Of a stretch of DNA of 32,688 bases, positions 1 to 8,247 are shown piece after piece. Below the pieces are notes generated by a model, which saw only the letters and a list, made by a program, of their open reading frames with translations, was not told the origin of the DNA and ran no database searches. This DNA is from Candidatus Heimdallarchaeota archaeon (GTDB taxonomy: Archaea; Asgardarchaeota; Heimdallarchaeia; Hodarchaeales; Hodarchaeaceae), in NCBI GenBank assembly GCA_020348965.1, contig CP070760.1, positions 2,734,445 through 2,767,132 on the forward strand. The letters run 5' to 3'. Position 1 is the stretch's first letter. Each line of letters starts with the position of its first letter. The position numbers and the translations under genes were made by a program.

Positions 1-466
1 CCGATACCAGATTTGGGACTTAGCTGGACAGCAGCGTTTTGATGCTGTGAGAGAAGTTTATTACAAGGGAAGTGTTGGAGCCCTTCTTGTTTACGATGTT
101 ACTCGACCTGATTCTTACTTTAATACCCCTAAATGGATAAATGAGCTGTGGACAAACAATGGCAGAGGCCGCGTTCCCATAGTAGTTGTAGCTAATAAAA
201 TCGATATGCGTGAGCTATCAGACGACACTGTCTCCCCAGAACAAGGGAGAGTCTTTACTGAAAGGCTTTCGAAGCTGACCAAGCCTGAAGGGTTTGAATG
301 TCACTTCATTGAAACCTCCGCCAAAACTGGTGTTAATATTCAACCAGCCTTCCAACTTCTTGGTACAAACATCGTTAGATTTGTTGATAATCAACGCAAA
401 ACAAGTCGAAAAGCGACAAGTCGTTGGAAGACAACCACACAAAGGTCTATCCAAAGACAATATTAA
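1..466 (+). CDS. Ras-like small GTPase, 3' part (5' end outside window)
   Basis: The reading frame is open from base 2 to the TAA at 464-466, so the gene begins left of the window. A GTG at 47 could be mistaken for a start but lies inside the domain. The visible part has the G3 motif WDLAGQQRF (bases 14-40), with Ala, Gly and the catalytic Gln in place. It also has the G4 motif NKID and the G5 motif ETSAKTG, all typical of the Ras superfamily. The P-loop and switch I are off-window. The last 30 or so residues are basic (KTSRKATSRWK) and contain no Cys, so no prenylation site is seen; the basic tail could bind acidic lipid or nucleic acid, which is inference. It is likely a GTP-binding switch of the type abundant in Asgard archaea; its partner is unknown. 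It ends about 50 bp from the convergent glycosyltransferase. Confidence 0.9.
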   Translation, partial: RYQIWDLAGQQRFDAVREVYYKGSVGALLVYDVTRPDSYFNTPKWINELWTNNGRGRVPIVVVANKIDMRELSDDTVSPEQGRVFTERLSKLTKPEGFECHFIETSAKTGVNIQPAFQLLGTNIVRFVDNQRKTSRKATSRWKTTTQRSIQRQY

Positions 467-497
467 TTTTCCCTTATTTTATGCTTCTTTTAATTTT
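467..497 (+). terminator. T-rich terminator after the first GTPase
   Basis: Directly after the TAA are several T-runs (four to five T each) in a pyrimidine-rich tract. Archaeal RNA polymerase terminates on such plus-strand T tracts without a required hairpin. The position between two convergent genes fits. Confidence 0.5.
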
Positions 498-514
498 TGA
501 AAGACAGTAGAGTC

Positions 515-1222
515 TTAAAAGAGAGACCGAAAGTAGACTAGTATTTGTTTCATACCAATCTTTGACTCTCCAGCTTCTCGTGCCTGAAAAGTGTAGAAGA
601 ATTCTCCAATTTCGCTTTTTCGAGGCAACACTTTTAGTAGATCAAATAACAACTTATATCCTTTGGGAGAGATAGTTTTAGGGTGTTGATCAATTAGCTC
701 TTTCACAAACTGTACTTCCCCACCGAAAAAGCCACTCATAATATCTTTTGGACGAGGTCGTCGCCTAAGAAGTAATGAGAATTTCCCGAGAGTAGTTGCT
801 CCCCATGAAATTATTTTCCGTCGAAAACTCCATCCTTCAACACTTGATCGTGTTCCGATGACAAGTTGATACCCTTCTATCATTAGATTCAGACCATCAG
901 TAATTTTTTCAGGAGGATGTTGGAAATCGCAATCAATGACAATAAAAAACTTAGTTTTGGTAATTTTTAACGCGTCAACCAGAGAAATTGTCAGTCCCTT
1001 GATGGCTTCTTCTTTGCGATCTAAAAAGAAAACTCGTGAATTTTTAACGCTCCAATTCAAAACTACATCATTAGTTCCGTCAGTGGAGCCATCATCAGCA
1101 ACGATAATTGAAACCTGTTGGTATAGTGATAATAACCGATCGATCATCTTCTCAACATTGATTCTCTCATTCAGTGTTGGTATAATAACGGTTAGCTGCT
1201 CAGCTGACTGACTCTTATTCAT
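515..1222 (-). CDS. GT2 glycosyltransferase, dolichol-phosphate mannosyltransferase (DPM1) type
   Basis: A 235-aa GT-A fold enzyme expected to move a sugar (probably mannose or glucose from a nucleotide sugar) onto dolichyl phosphate at the cytoplasmic membrane face, feeding N-glycan or lipid glycosylation. Visible motifs: the N-terminal PTLNE nucleotide-binding strand (residues 15-19), DDGSTDGT at 43-50, and the metal-binding DxD in DCDFQHPPE (97-105), where most relatives have DADLQHPPE. The DPM hallmark MSGFF is at 162-166 and AGESKIG lies near the C-terminus. There is no transmembrane helix after the catalytic domain, so it resembles the short eukaryotic DPM1 rather than the archaeal forms with C-terminal membrane segments. 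An ATG at 1222 is preceded by a GGAAGG-type ribosome site. It is divergent from the next gene. The exact sugar cannot be read from sequence. Confidence 0.85.
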   Translation of the reverse strand: MNKSQSAEQLTVIIPTLNERINVEKMIDRLLSLYQQVSIIVADDGSTDGTNDVVLNWSVKNSRVFFLDRKEEAIKGLTISLVDALKITKTKFFIVIDCDFQHPPEKITDGLNLMIEGYQLVIGTRSSVEGWSFRRKIISWGATTLGKFSLLLRRRPRPKDIMSGFFGGEVQFVKELIDQHPKTISPKGYKLLFDLLKVLPRKSEIGEFFYTFQAREAGESKIGMKQILVYFRSLF

Positions 1223-1298
1223 AACTAACCTTCCTTTGGGAGGTCTTATAGAACTTTTTGCATTGTTAGGTATTGTGTAAGATTTAATAGCTTTAGTT

Positions 1299-1778
1299 TT
1301 GAAACTACTTCAAACGGTAATATACTTCCATCCATTGGGATTTCATGTGAGTCTAGTTCAAATTTTAGAAAAATTCGCTGAGGGGTTTTCAGTACGCGGT
1401 ATCTTCCTTCAAACAGCTACTCAAACATTTCCAATAATCCAACAAAAGGCCGATTCTCTTTTATTAATCAAAAGACATCCAAATCTTCAGATTGGTATTA
1501 ATAAATTGAGAATTAAAGATGATAAAATCGGTGTTTTAGTAGACTCACTTGATGACGAAACAAACATCATTATTGTAACAGCTTACAAACATGTTAAAGA
1601 AGTTGCAGCACATTGGAAGCGCTTCTCACCTGTAATTCAAAAACAAATCCAAATAGAGGAATATATTCATCAGGAAAGCATTGAAACAAAGCTGATTAAC
1701 CAACTTGAAGACATCCGGATAGCACTTAGTACCTCAACGACATTATTAAAGGAGAAGATTAATTATGGCTCAAAATAA
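1299..1778 (+). CDS. Hypothetical protein, first gene of the coiled-coil/GTPase cluster
   Basis: A 159-aa protein that I do not recognise. The chosen start is TTG at 1299; the frame is open from 1281 with no ATG, and a later GTG exists near the HVSLVQ segment. The N-terminal half alternates hydrophobic strands and helices (VIYFHPLG, VSLVQILEKF, SLLLIKR, KIGVLVDS, NIIIVTAY), which suggests a compact alpha/beta domain of about 110 residues. The C-terminal 50 residues are helical and charged. There are no membrane segments or metal motifs. The 3' end overlaps the next gene by 14 bases, and that gene's ribosome site lies inside this one, implying co-translation with the coiled-coil protein. A longin- or roadblock-like fold is conceivable given the GTPase context, but no motif proves it. 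Confidence 0.65.
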   Translation: MKLLQTVIYFHPLGFHVSLVQILEKFAEGFSVRGIFLQTATQTFPIIQQKADSLLLIKRHPNLQIGINKLRIKDDKIGVLVDSLDDETNIIIVTAYKHVKEVAAHWKRFSPVIQKQIQIEEYIHQESIETKLINQLEDIRIALSTSTTLLKEKINYGSK

Positions 1779-3150
1779 TAATCAACTTGATGATGAAGAG
1801 CTAGAACTTGCCCAACGCGTCCTGGAATTGTCACAGTTTGTAGACGAGAATAGGAAAATTATAACAGATCTCGAAGAAAAACTAAGTAGAAAGAATTCTA
1901 TCATACAGAAATTGGAAAAACAATGGGGGGAATTCTCAACTCAATTCAGCACGGTTAATGAGAAACTAGAACAACAAGCCCAAGACACGGAAAAGAAATT
2001 AGAGGAAATCTCAACTCAATTCAGCACGGTTAATGAGAAACTAGAACAACAAGCCCAAGACACGGAAAAGAAATTGGAGGAATTCTCAACTCAATTCAGC
2101 ACGGTTAATGAGAAACTAGAACAACAAGCCCAAGACACAGAAAAGAAATTGGAGGAAATCTCAACTCAATTCAGCACGGTTAATGAGAAACTAGAACAAC
2201 AAGCCCAAGACACGGAAAAACAACTGGAGGGGATCTCAGCACAATTTACCGAAACCCAGAAGCAACAAGATGAACGTCTTTCAACACATCAAGTACAATT
2301 CAAAACAACTTTAGATGAAGCAGTAACTAGTATTGATGAGAATATTACAACTTTAAGTCAGAATCATGAAACCTTCAAATCGGAGCTTAAGGATCAAACT
2401 GAGAATACTCAATCTCAAATGGATAGCATCATCAAAAGCATAGAATTGCTTGGAGAAGGATTGGAAAAGCTTAACAATAAGCATTCTACCATTTTAGAAG
2501 AACTGAGACAGAGTATAAGTCAATTTAAACAAAAGTTAAAGGAATTAGTCAGTCTAACAAAAGCTGATCAAAAAACTCACTTTGAGAATTTTTCTCGAAT
2601 AGTTGAGAGTTATAACGAGAATTTAAGAACTGAATTGGCACTCACAGCGCACTCATTAAAGGAATCAGACACAAAAATCCTAGATGAAGTTTCAGCTAGT
2701 TTCATGTCGATCAAGATTGGTACAGAACTTCAACAATCAATTGCTGATCTAACAAGTGAATTAAAAACTGAGGCTCAAAAGACACGTAACGAATTAGTCG
2801 AAGGACTCCAAAAGAATGTCCAAGAATATGAAATAACAATGGAGGAGCAAAAAAAGAGCATAGAAAACTATGAGCGTGAATTAAAACAGTTTCAAGACGA
2901 AATTTTAGCAATAATTGACCGTAAGGTTAATGAGAAATATGAAGTAATCTCTTCATTGCTATCACAAGTTGTCACCCAAGCAGAAGAACTTGCTCTCCTC
3001 ATCAAAACTTCAGAAATCCAAATTGCGTCTTCTCCTTATCAAACTGACCAAATATCCTCCGAAGAAAAAGAACCTGAGGAGAAAGACACATCAGAACCTA
3101 ATTCCCATGATGATACCCGAAATCAGCATAATCAAGACAATAATGCATAA
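1765..3150 (+). CDS. Long coiled-coil protein with tandem 25-residue repeats
   Basis: A 461-aa, almost entirely helical, Gln/Glu/Lys-rich protein with no signal peptide or membrane segment. The ATG at 1765 has a clear AAAGGAGA ribosome site at 1748-1755. Residues 1-55 are acidic and helical. Residues of roughly 57-157 consist of four near-identical 25-residue units (core STQFSTVNEKLEQQAQDTEK) plus a decayed fifth. The rest is heptad-like (TTLSQNHETFKSELK, LGEGLEKLNNK and similar) to about residue 420, followed by an acidic, disordered, Asn/His-rich tail (EEKEPEEKDTSEP). No catalytic motif is seen, so a scaffold, tether or filament role is inferred. Its neighbours (overlapping unknown gene upstream, two small GTPases downstream) suggest it could be an effector or scaffold for these switches. 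Coiled-coil similarity alone is not homology evidence. Confidence 0.85.
   Translation: MAQNNNQLDDEELELAQRVLELSQFVDENRKIITDLEEKLSRKNSIIQKLEKQWGEFSTQFSTVNEKLEQQAQDTEKKLEEISTQFSTVNEKLEQQAQDTEKKLEEFSTQFSTVNEKLEQQAQDTEKKLEEISTQFSTVNEKLEQQAQDTEKQLEGISAQFTETQKQQDERLSTHQVQFKTTLDEAVTSIDENITTLSQNHETFKSELKDQTENTQSQMDSIIKSIELLGEGLEKLNNKHSTILEELRQSISQFKQKLKELVSLTKADQKTHFENFSRIVESYNENLRTELALTAHSLKESDTKILDEVSASFMSIKIGTELQQSIADLTSELKTEAQKTRNELVEGLQKNVQEYEITMEEQKKSIENYERELKQFQDEILAIIDRKVNEKYEVISSLLSQVVTQAEELALLIKTSEIQIASSPYQTDQISSEEKEPEEKDTSEPNSHDDTRNQHNQDNNA
1936..2235 (+). repeat. Four in-frame 75-bp tandem repeats
   Basis: Units begin at 1936, 2011, 2086 and 2161 (each with TCAACTCAATTCAGCACGG) at an exact 75-bp period. 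Copies differ by only a few bases, such as ttagagg/ttggagg and the Glu-Phe/Glu-Ile codon pair at the junction. A decayed fifth unit starts at 2236 (TCAGCACAATTT). Near identity at synonymous sites points to recent duplication or gene conversion. The 75 bases encode 25 residues, so phase with the reading frame is kept. Confidence 0.97.
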
Positions 3151-3243
3151 GTTATCTTGAAGAAAGAAACGATTTAAAAAGGTAAGTACTTAGAATTCTT
3201 AGAAAATAAGAAAATGTTTGTGTGTTACGAGGAACAAGTAGAA

Positions 3244-3250
3244 GGAAGGA
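3244..3250 (+). promoter_or_regulatory. Ribosome binding site that decides the GTPase start
   Basis: GGAAGGA ends nine bases before the ATG at 3260. An in-frame TTG at 3254 is only three bases from it, too close to be used, so the ATG is preferred. Confidence 0.6.
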
Positions 3251-3259
3251 TTCTTGACA

Positions 3260-3784
3260 ATGGAAAAACCCCTAAAGGTCGTCATTGCAGGAGAAAAACA
3301 TGTAGGTAAGTCTTCACTTGTTCACAGGTTTATCCACCAACAGTTTCCATTAAAAGATTTGTATTCAACAGTGGGATTTGACTTTACTGTCAAGAATTTA
3401 ACTCTTGAGGATGGGTCCAATGTAACTCTCCATCTATTTGATTTTGGAGGAGAGCCCAGTTTTAGGATGATATTTCCACAATACGCTTCCGATAATGATG
3501 GCCTCATTCTAGCTTTCGACCCATCTCGTGAGGAAACATTTGATGCTCTTCATGAATGGATAAGAGTTTATAAACAAAGAAAACATGAAAAGGAAAGTGT
3601 CAATTTCCTAGTTTCTACAAAATCTGACTTAGGAGTCTCCCCCTCACCTCTTAAAATCAATGATTTTAGAAATCAATATCCAATCGACCAATATTTTCAA
3701 ACAAGTGCTGTCACAGGGGAAAATGCTCAATTAGTATTTCAGAAAATGGTGGAAGCAATTCGAAAGAAACATCGAAAGCGATGA
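3260..3784 (+). CDS. Divergent Ras-like small GTPase (DFGGE type)
   Basis: A 174-aa single-domain P-loop GTPase from ATG 3260. G1 is GEKHVGKSS (residues 11-19). Switch I has the conserved Thr in YSTVGFDF. G3 is DFGGE (61-65), where Ras/Rab have DTAGQ, so the catalytic Gln is replaced by Glu and the usual Ala by Gly. G4 is TKSD (120-123) in place of NKxD, and G5 is TSAVTG. The domain is complete and of normal length, but the altered G3 and G4 suggest changed hydrolysis and perhaps altered base affinity (inference). The C-terminus is strongly basic (KKHRKR) with no Cys, so no lipid anchor is predicted. It follows the coiled-coil gene by 109 bp and precedes the next GTPase by 22 bp, probably in one transcript with the latter. 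Confidence 0.88.
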   Translation: MEKPLKVVIAGEKHVGKSSLVHRFIHQQFPLKDLYSTVGFDFTVKNLTLEDGSNVTLHLFDFGGEPSFRMIFPQYASDNDGLILAFDPSREETFDALHEWIRVYKQRKHEKESVNFLVSTKSDLGVSPSPLKINDFRNQYPIDQYFQTSAVTGENAQLVFQKMVEAIRKKHRKR

Positions 3785-3806
3785 CCAACAGAAAAAGGTT
3801 AATCTC

Positions 3807-4364
3807 ATGACGAAATTCATTGTAGATGTCCATACATTAACAGTAAAAGTCGTTGTAGCTGGCCCTGGGGGCGTAGGTAAGACCACTTTGTTAAAACGAT
3901 ATGAAACAAACAACTTTATTCCAGCAGTTAGCACTGTTGGTATAAATTTTTTAGTTATGGATCAAGAAGTAGGAGAAACCGTGTTACGAACTGCGTACTG
4001 GGATTATGCAGGAGAGGATCGCTTCAGAATGCTTTTCCCAGGGTATTGTCAAGGTTCTTCGGGAGCATTGGTTGCATGGGACACTTCTCGAATTCAAACA
4101 CTGGCAGAACTACCCGAGTGGTTGGGAATGATTCGTGAACACAATGACCCAGATATTCCTATTGTCCTTCTTGGAAATAAGATTGACACCGTCTCAGAAG
4201 ACACAAGAGATTTAATAATAGAATCTTCCACCAGATTTGTCAAAGAGCACTCTCTCTCAGGGTTTTACTTTACATCTGCCAAGACTGGAGAAGGAATTGA
4301 AAATCCGTTTGCACATTTGGGAATCCTAATTGTTGAATATAACAAGCGGAAAGGTAAAGCGTAA
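3807..4364 (+). CDS. Ras-like small GTPase (DYAGE type)
   Basis: A 185-aa small GTPase. G1 is GPGGVGKTT (residues 19-27), the switch I Thr is in VSTVGINF, and G3 is WDYAGEDRF with D66 and Glu70 at the position of Ras Gln61. G4 is NKID (124-127) and G5 is TSAKTGEG. The segment RMLFPGY after G3 closely matches RMIFPQY in the preceding gene, so the two form a related pair although the rest has diverged. The tail is KRKGKA with no prenylation Cys. The start is ATG 3807, 22 bp after the previous stop, with AAAGG upstream. It probably works with the preceding GTPase and coiled-coil protein; no specific partner can be named from sequence. Confidence 0.92.
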   Translation: MTKFIVDVHTLTVKVVVAGPGGVGKTTLLKRYETNNFIPAVSTVGINFLVMDQEVGETVLRTAYWDYAGEDRFRMLFPGYCQGSSGALVAWDTSRIQTLAELPEWLGMIREHNDPDIPIVLLGNKIDTVSEDTRDLIIESSTRFVKEHSLSGFYFTSAKTGEGIENPFAHLGILIVEYNKRKGKA

Positions 4365-4431
4365 GTATATTTAATTTAAAACTTCGAGCAATACTATTCA
4401 ATTACTTAAAGAGACCTAGAGTTCCGTTAAC

Positions 4432-4437
4432 TTTTTT
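4432..4437 (+). terminator. T6 run downstream of the GTPase pair
   Basis: A run of six T lies about 70 bp after the stop at 4364, in the 269-bp AT-rich gap before smc. It is the best plus-strand termination candidate there. The rest of the gap shows TATA-like A/T stretches around 4511-4532 that could serve smc, but nothing definite. Confidence 0.35.
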
Positions 4438-4633
4438 AAATACAAAGAACCTTCGAATAAGTGTTACAACCTTGAATCTTAAGCAATAAATTATGTGTTT
4501 TGTATTTTAGCTATATTTATATTATTTTTAAATGACCAGTGATTATCAGATGAAGAGTTTTATTACCTCTGTTAAACACGAAGAATAATGAACAATTTCT
4601 CATCTAACAATATTTCTGACTGGAGCTGAGCCT

Positions 4634-7600
4634 ATGGTTCATATTAAGGAGATTAGAATGACAGGATGGAAGTCATATGGACCTGGTACAGTTAGGATGC
4701 CTCTCGCAAAGGGTTTTACTGTCATTGTCGGACCAAACGGCAGTGGAAAATCAAATAGTATCGATGGAGTGAACTTTTGTCTTGGCGCACTGTCTAAGAA
4801 GAGTATGAGAGCAGAAAAGATGGTGGGGCTCATTTACAATGGAATTGGAGGAAAAAAACCGGCCGACAAAGCCATTGTTGAGATTATCTTTGATAATAGT
4901 GACTATGCTATTCCGATAAAAGAGAAAGAGGTTGTAGTCACTCGAGAACTCAAACGGAATGGATCGGGGACATACAGATTAAATAAGAAAAGGACTACTA
5001 GAACCGATATTCTTGATAAACTTCGAATAGCTGGTATAGACGTTGTAAGTAGTTATAACATCATTGCTCAAGGCCAAGTCGGCGAAATTGTAGGTATGAA
5101 TCCAATAGAGCGGCGACAGTTAATGGAAAACTTGGCGGGAGTTGGACAATTTGACAATAAAAAAAGAACAGCCCTTATTGAGTTGGATGAAGCACAGCGA
5201 AGAATGGATGAGCTCCAACTCTTGGTAAATGAAGTAGCGAAACGAGTGGAGTCGTTACGAAAGGAGAAAGAGGATGCAGAACGCTGGACTCAGCTAGATG
5301 AGGACATCACCCAGTTGAAAGCACTATTAATCTCCTACAGTTTCCATGAGCACCAACAACAGACAGCAAAATTGGATGAGGAAATTTCCAAAATCCGAGA
5401 TGATCAAGAAACCTTCATTACCGAACGTGGTCAAATTGATGAGAGGGTTGAGGAAGTAACTGAAAAAATTCGAACCTTGGAAGATCAACTAATTCGATTA
5501 GAAACGTCTCTTACTGAAATTCGGACTTCAGCAGAAGAAAAGAATATTGAAAAGACAAAAATTGAAGAGAAAACTGAATTTAATAAGAAAACCATCAAAT
5601 CTAATGAAAATCGTACTAAACAACTCCAAGAACGACTGGCTCAAATCGAGAAAAAAGCCGAAGAAGATATAACAACAAAGGAAAAATTAGAAGAATCAAA
5701 GAAAGACCTCGGAATCAAAATTGAGGAGACTCAAAATCAGCGTACAGAAATAGAAAAGGATTTAGAACAAAAAAATCAGGAATATGATAGTATTAAGAAT
5801 GAATATGATGATGCTGAACGTCGACATCGGGTAGAGAATGATCGTCTGACAAAAACCCAAGTCTCTTTTGAAGTATCTCAAAATATGGTTACTGCTTTTC
5901 AAAACAATGTGAATGAATTTGAAAAACGGCAGAAAGATCTTGAGGACCAAATTTCTGCTACTCAATCAAAATCTCAAGAACTTATACAAGCCAACAAAGA
6001 AGATACAGAAAAACTTAATGAGGCAAGGTCGAAAGTCGGTGACGTAGATCAGAAAAAACAAAATTTAGATGCAAGAATAGAATCCTTAGATCAAAAAGCC
6101 CGTGAACTCAACGACAATTATCTTGTACAAAAAGCACGAATAGACACTATATCATCATTTTTAAAGTCAGAAGCAGGAAAAGAAAACCCAGCAGTTTCTT
6201 TCATTGGTACTAAAGCCAATGCAGGAGAAATTCAAGGTGTACTTGGAGAATTTCAGAATTTATCGAAAGAGGGAGAGAATTTACCTTCGGAAGTAGGCCA
6301 TCTCTCCGATGCGGTTATTACAGACACTATTGATACATCATTATCATGCATCAAGCTTTTAAAGGAAAATGCAGTTGGTGCAGCAAATTTTATCCCATTA
6401 GAGAAGTTTAAACTTAAAACTTCAGAGAAGTTTTCAAACATTGTAAAGAAGATTCGAGAACAAAATGAAATTGTTGACGACCTCGATCGAGCTGCAAAAA
6501 CATGGCGGAAGGGAGGACAAACAGTTTCAACTGTCGACGGAGATGTTTTCCATTCTAATGGAATTATATACGGTGGGTTCCACCTTGTTTCAGCTCAAGA
6601 AACAGTTGATCAACTTCGTGCCGACATGGACACAACAAAAGCGGAATTGAACGAAACCAAAGGAAAATTGAAGCAGGAACAAGAAAATAAGAAGAAACTC
6701 CTAGAGCTCGAAAAAGTCATCAACCAATCCATCGAAAAACTCGAGAAACAGATTCAAGATCACACTATTCAGTTGAATCAACACGAGAATGAAATAAACC
6801 TTTATCAAGATAATATTGAAAAGAATAAGCAAGAATTGGAACCCCTTCAACAACAATTACAAGATCGGTTAAAGTCAAAGGATGAACAGCAAAAAGAAAT
6901 GGAATTCTATGAAGAAAGTCTAGAAAAAATCGCTAATGAAGTAAAAGAAATTGAAGAAAGACTTGAAGCCGCCGACACTCGACCACTCCTAGAAAAAATG
7001 AATCAGGTTGAGCAGCAGCTAGGAAAATTACAGGGAAAACTTTCTGGAGTAGAATCGCGCATCGAGGGATTGATTACTAGTAAAGAAGAAAAGGACCAAA
7101 GATCTAAGGAAACGAGCGAAGAAATAAATTCCATCCAAGTTGAAACAGCAAATATAACTGGAGAACTTCAAGTTTTAGGTGAACAACATTCTCAACTAAG
7201 TGAACAATTAAAGACGATCTTAGAAGAGGAAGAGACGATATCAAAAGAGATAAAGGATGTTAAATCGGATCTTAATACTCAAAAGAAATATCAGGGGCAA
7301 CTTGTGAAAGATAAAGAGAAGCTAAATGAAAAAATTGCGAAGTACGAGGAAAGAGTTACGGAAGTGAAAATTCAACGAGAGAGACTAACCGTCGAACTGG
7401 AAAAATTGGAGACTGAAGCTCTAGAAGGCAATATCGAAATTCTTCCTGCCGACGCTGAAGAGCTTAAGAAAATAGATGAAAATAAAATTGCTAGGGAAAT
7501 TAATCAGAAATCTGATGAAAAGAAACGCTTAGAACCTGTCAACATGCGAGCTTTGAAGGAATTCCAGGAAGAAAACGCACGTTACATTGAGTTGTTGGAT

Positions 7601-8209
7601 CGTAGAGATATTCTTATTGAGGAACGTCAAGTTATTCTTGATTTCATAGAAGAAATTGAAACTGAAAAGTTTTCCGTGTTCATGAAGGTCTTCAGATCAG
7701 TTAATAAACACTTTGGTCAAATCTTCCATGAACTCTCGGGAGGAGATGCTCGATTAATATTAGAAAAAGATCCAAAAAAGGGGGAGGACATTTTTGAGGG
7801 AGGAATGTTTATCGAAGCTCATCCTGCAGGAAAAAAAGTCGCCTCGCTTGAATCAATGTCAGGGGGTGAAAAAGCATTAACAGCTCTCGCGTTTATTTTT
7901 GCTGTTCAAACAGTCGATGCCCAACCATTCTATATTTTAGACGAAATTGATGCTGCTTTAGACCCAATGAACGTCCGTCGAGTTGCTAAACTACTACATC
8001 GGATGAGTCGAAGTGTTGGCCAAGATGAGGACGATAAATCCCAAAGATCGAAAACCCCAGGCGCTCAATTTCTCGTAATTAGTCATAGGGACATATTGAT
8101 GGCTTGGGCTGATCGATTATATGGATGTACTAATGTTAAGGGATTAAGCTCGGTCTTTTCAATACAGATGAGTGAGGAACGACAATTAGAACGAGCAGGG
8201 GCGTTTTAA
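4634..8209 (+). CDS. smc: Chromosome segregation ATPase SMC
   Basis: A 1191-aa SMC of normal full length. It dimerises at the hinge, its ATPase heads engage with ATP, and with kleisin and ScpB it forms a DNA-loading ring. Seen in order: Walker A GPNGSGKSN (residues 33-41); a Q-loop region IIAQGQVGE (about 143-151); the first coiled coil to about residue 510; a hinge of about 515-650 with the Gly-rich GEIQGVLGEF and GGF segments; the return coiled coil; the signature MSGGEKALTALAF (from residue 1075); and Walker B YILDEIDAALD with D1103/E1104, followed by a D-loop. Start ATG 4634 has a weak GGAG upstream. The kleisin follows after 38 bp, so the two are likely one transcript. Confidence 0.97.
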   Translation: MVHIKEIRMTGWKSYGPGTVRMPLAKGFTVIVGPNGSGKSNSIDGVNFCLGALSKKSMRAEKMVGLIYNGIGGKKPADKAIVEIIFDNSDYAIPIKEKEVVVTRELKRNGSGTYRLNKKRTTRTDILDKLRIAGIDVVSSYNIIAQGQVGEIVGMNPIERRQLMENLAGVGQFDNKKRTALIELDEAQRRMDELQLLVNEVAKRVESLRKEKEDAERWTQLDEDITQLKALLISYSFHEHQQQTAKLDEEISKIRDDQETFITERGQIDERVEEVTEKIRTLEDQLIRLETSLTEIRTSAEEKNIEKTKIEEKTEFNKKTIKSNENRTKQLQERLAQIEKKAEEDITTKEKLEESKKDLGIKIEETQNQRTEIEKDLEQKNQEYDSIKNEYDDAERRHRVENDRLTKTQVSFEVSQNMVTAFQNNVNEFEKRQKDLEDQISATQSKSQELIQANKEDTEKLNEARSKVGDVDQKKQNLDARIESLDQKARELNDNYLVQKARIDTISSFLKSEAGKENPAVSFIGTKANAGEIQGVLGEFQNLSKEGENLPSEVGHLSDAVITDTIDTSLSCIKLLKENAVGAANFIPLEKFKLKTSEKFSNIVKKIREQNEIVDDLDRAAKTWRKGGQTVSTVDGDVFHSNGIIYGGFHLVSAQETVDQLRADMDTTKAELNETKGKLKQEQENKKKLLELEKVINQSIEKLEKQIQDHTIQLNQHENEINLYQDNIEKNKQELEPLQQQLQDRLKSKDEQQKEMEFYEESLEKIANEVKEIEERLEAADTRPLLEKMNQVEQQLGKLQGKLSGVESRIEGLITSKEEKDQRSKETSEEINSIQVETANITGELQVLGEQHSQLSEQLKTILEEEETISKEIKDVKSDLNTQKKYQGQLVKDKEKLNEKIAKYEERVTEVKIQRERLTVELEKLETEALEGNIEILPADAEELKKIDENKIAREINQKSDEKKRLEPVNMRALKEFQEENARYIELLDRRDILIEERQVILDFIEEIETEKFSVFMKVFRSVNKHFGQIFHELSGGDARLILEKDPKKGEDIFEGGMFIEAHPAGKKVASLESMSGGEKALTALAFIFAVQTVDAQPFYILDEIDAALDPMNVRRVAKLLHRMSRSVGQDEDDKSQRSKTPGAQFLVISHRDILMAWADRLYGCTNVKGLSSVFSIQMSEERQLERAGAF

Positions 8210-8247
8210 AAATCAAATAATTTCTTTGAATGCCCGAGGTAGATTAA

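Noticed and set aside
1936-2235. Tandem repeats considered as a CRISPR array
   Set aside because: The repeats are contiguous with no unique spacers and lie in frame within a coding region.
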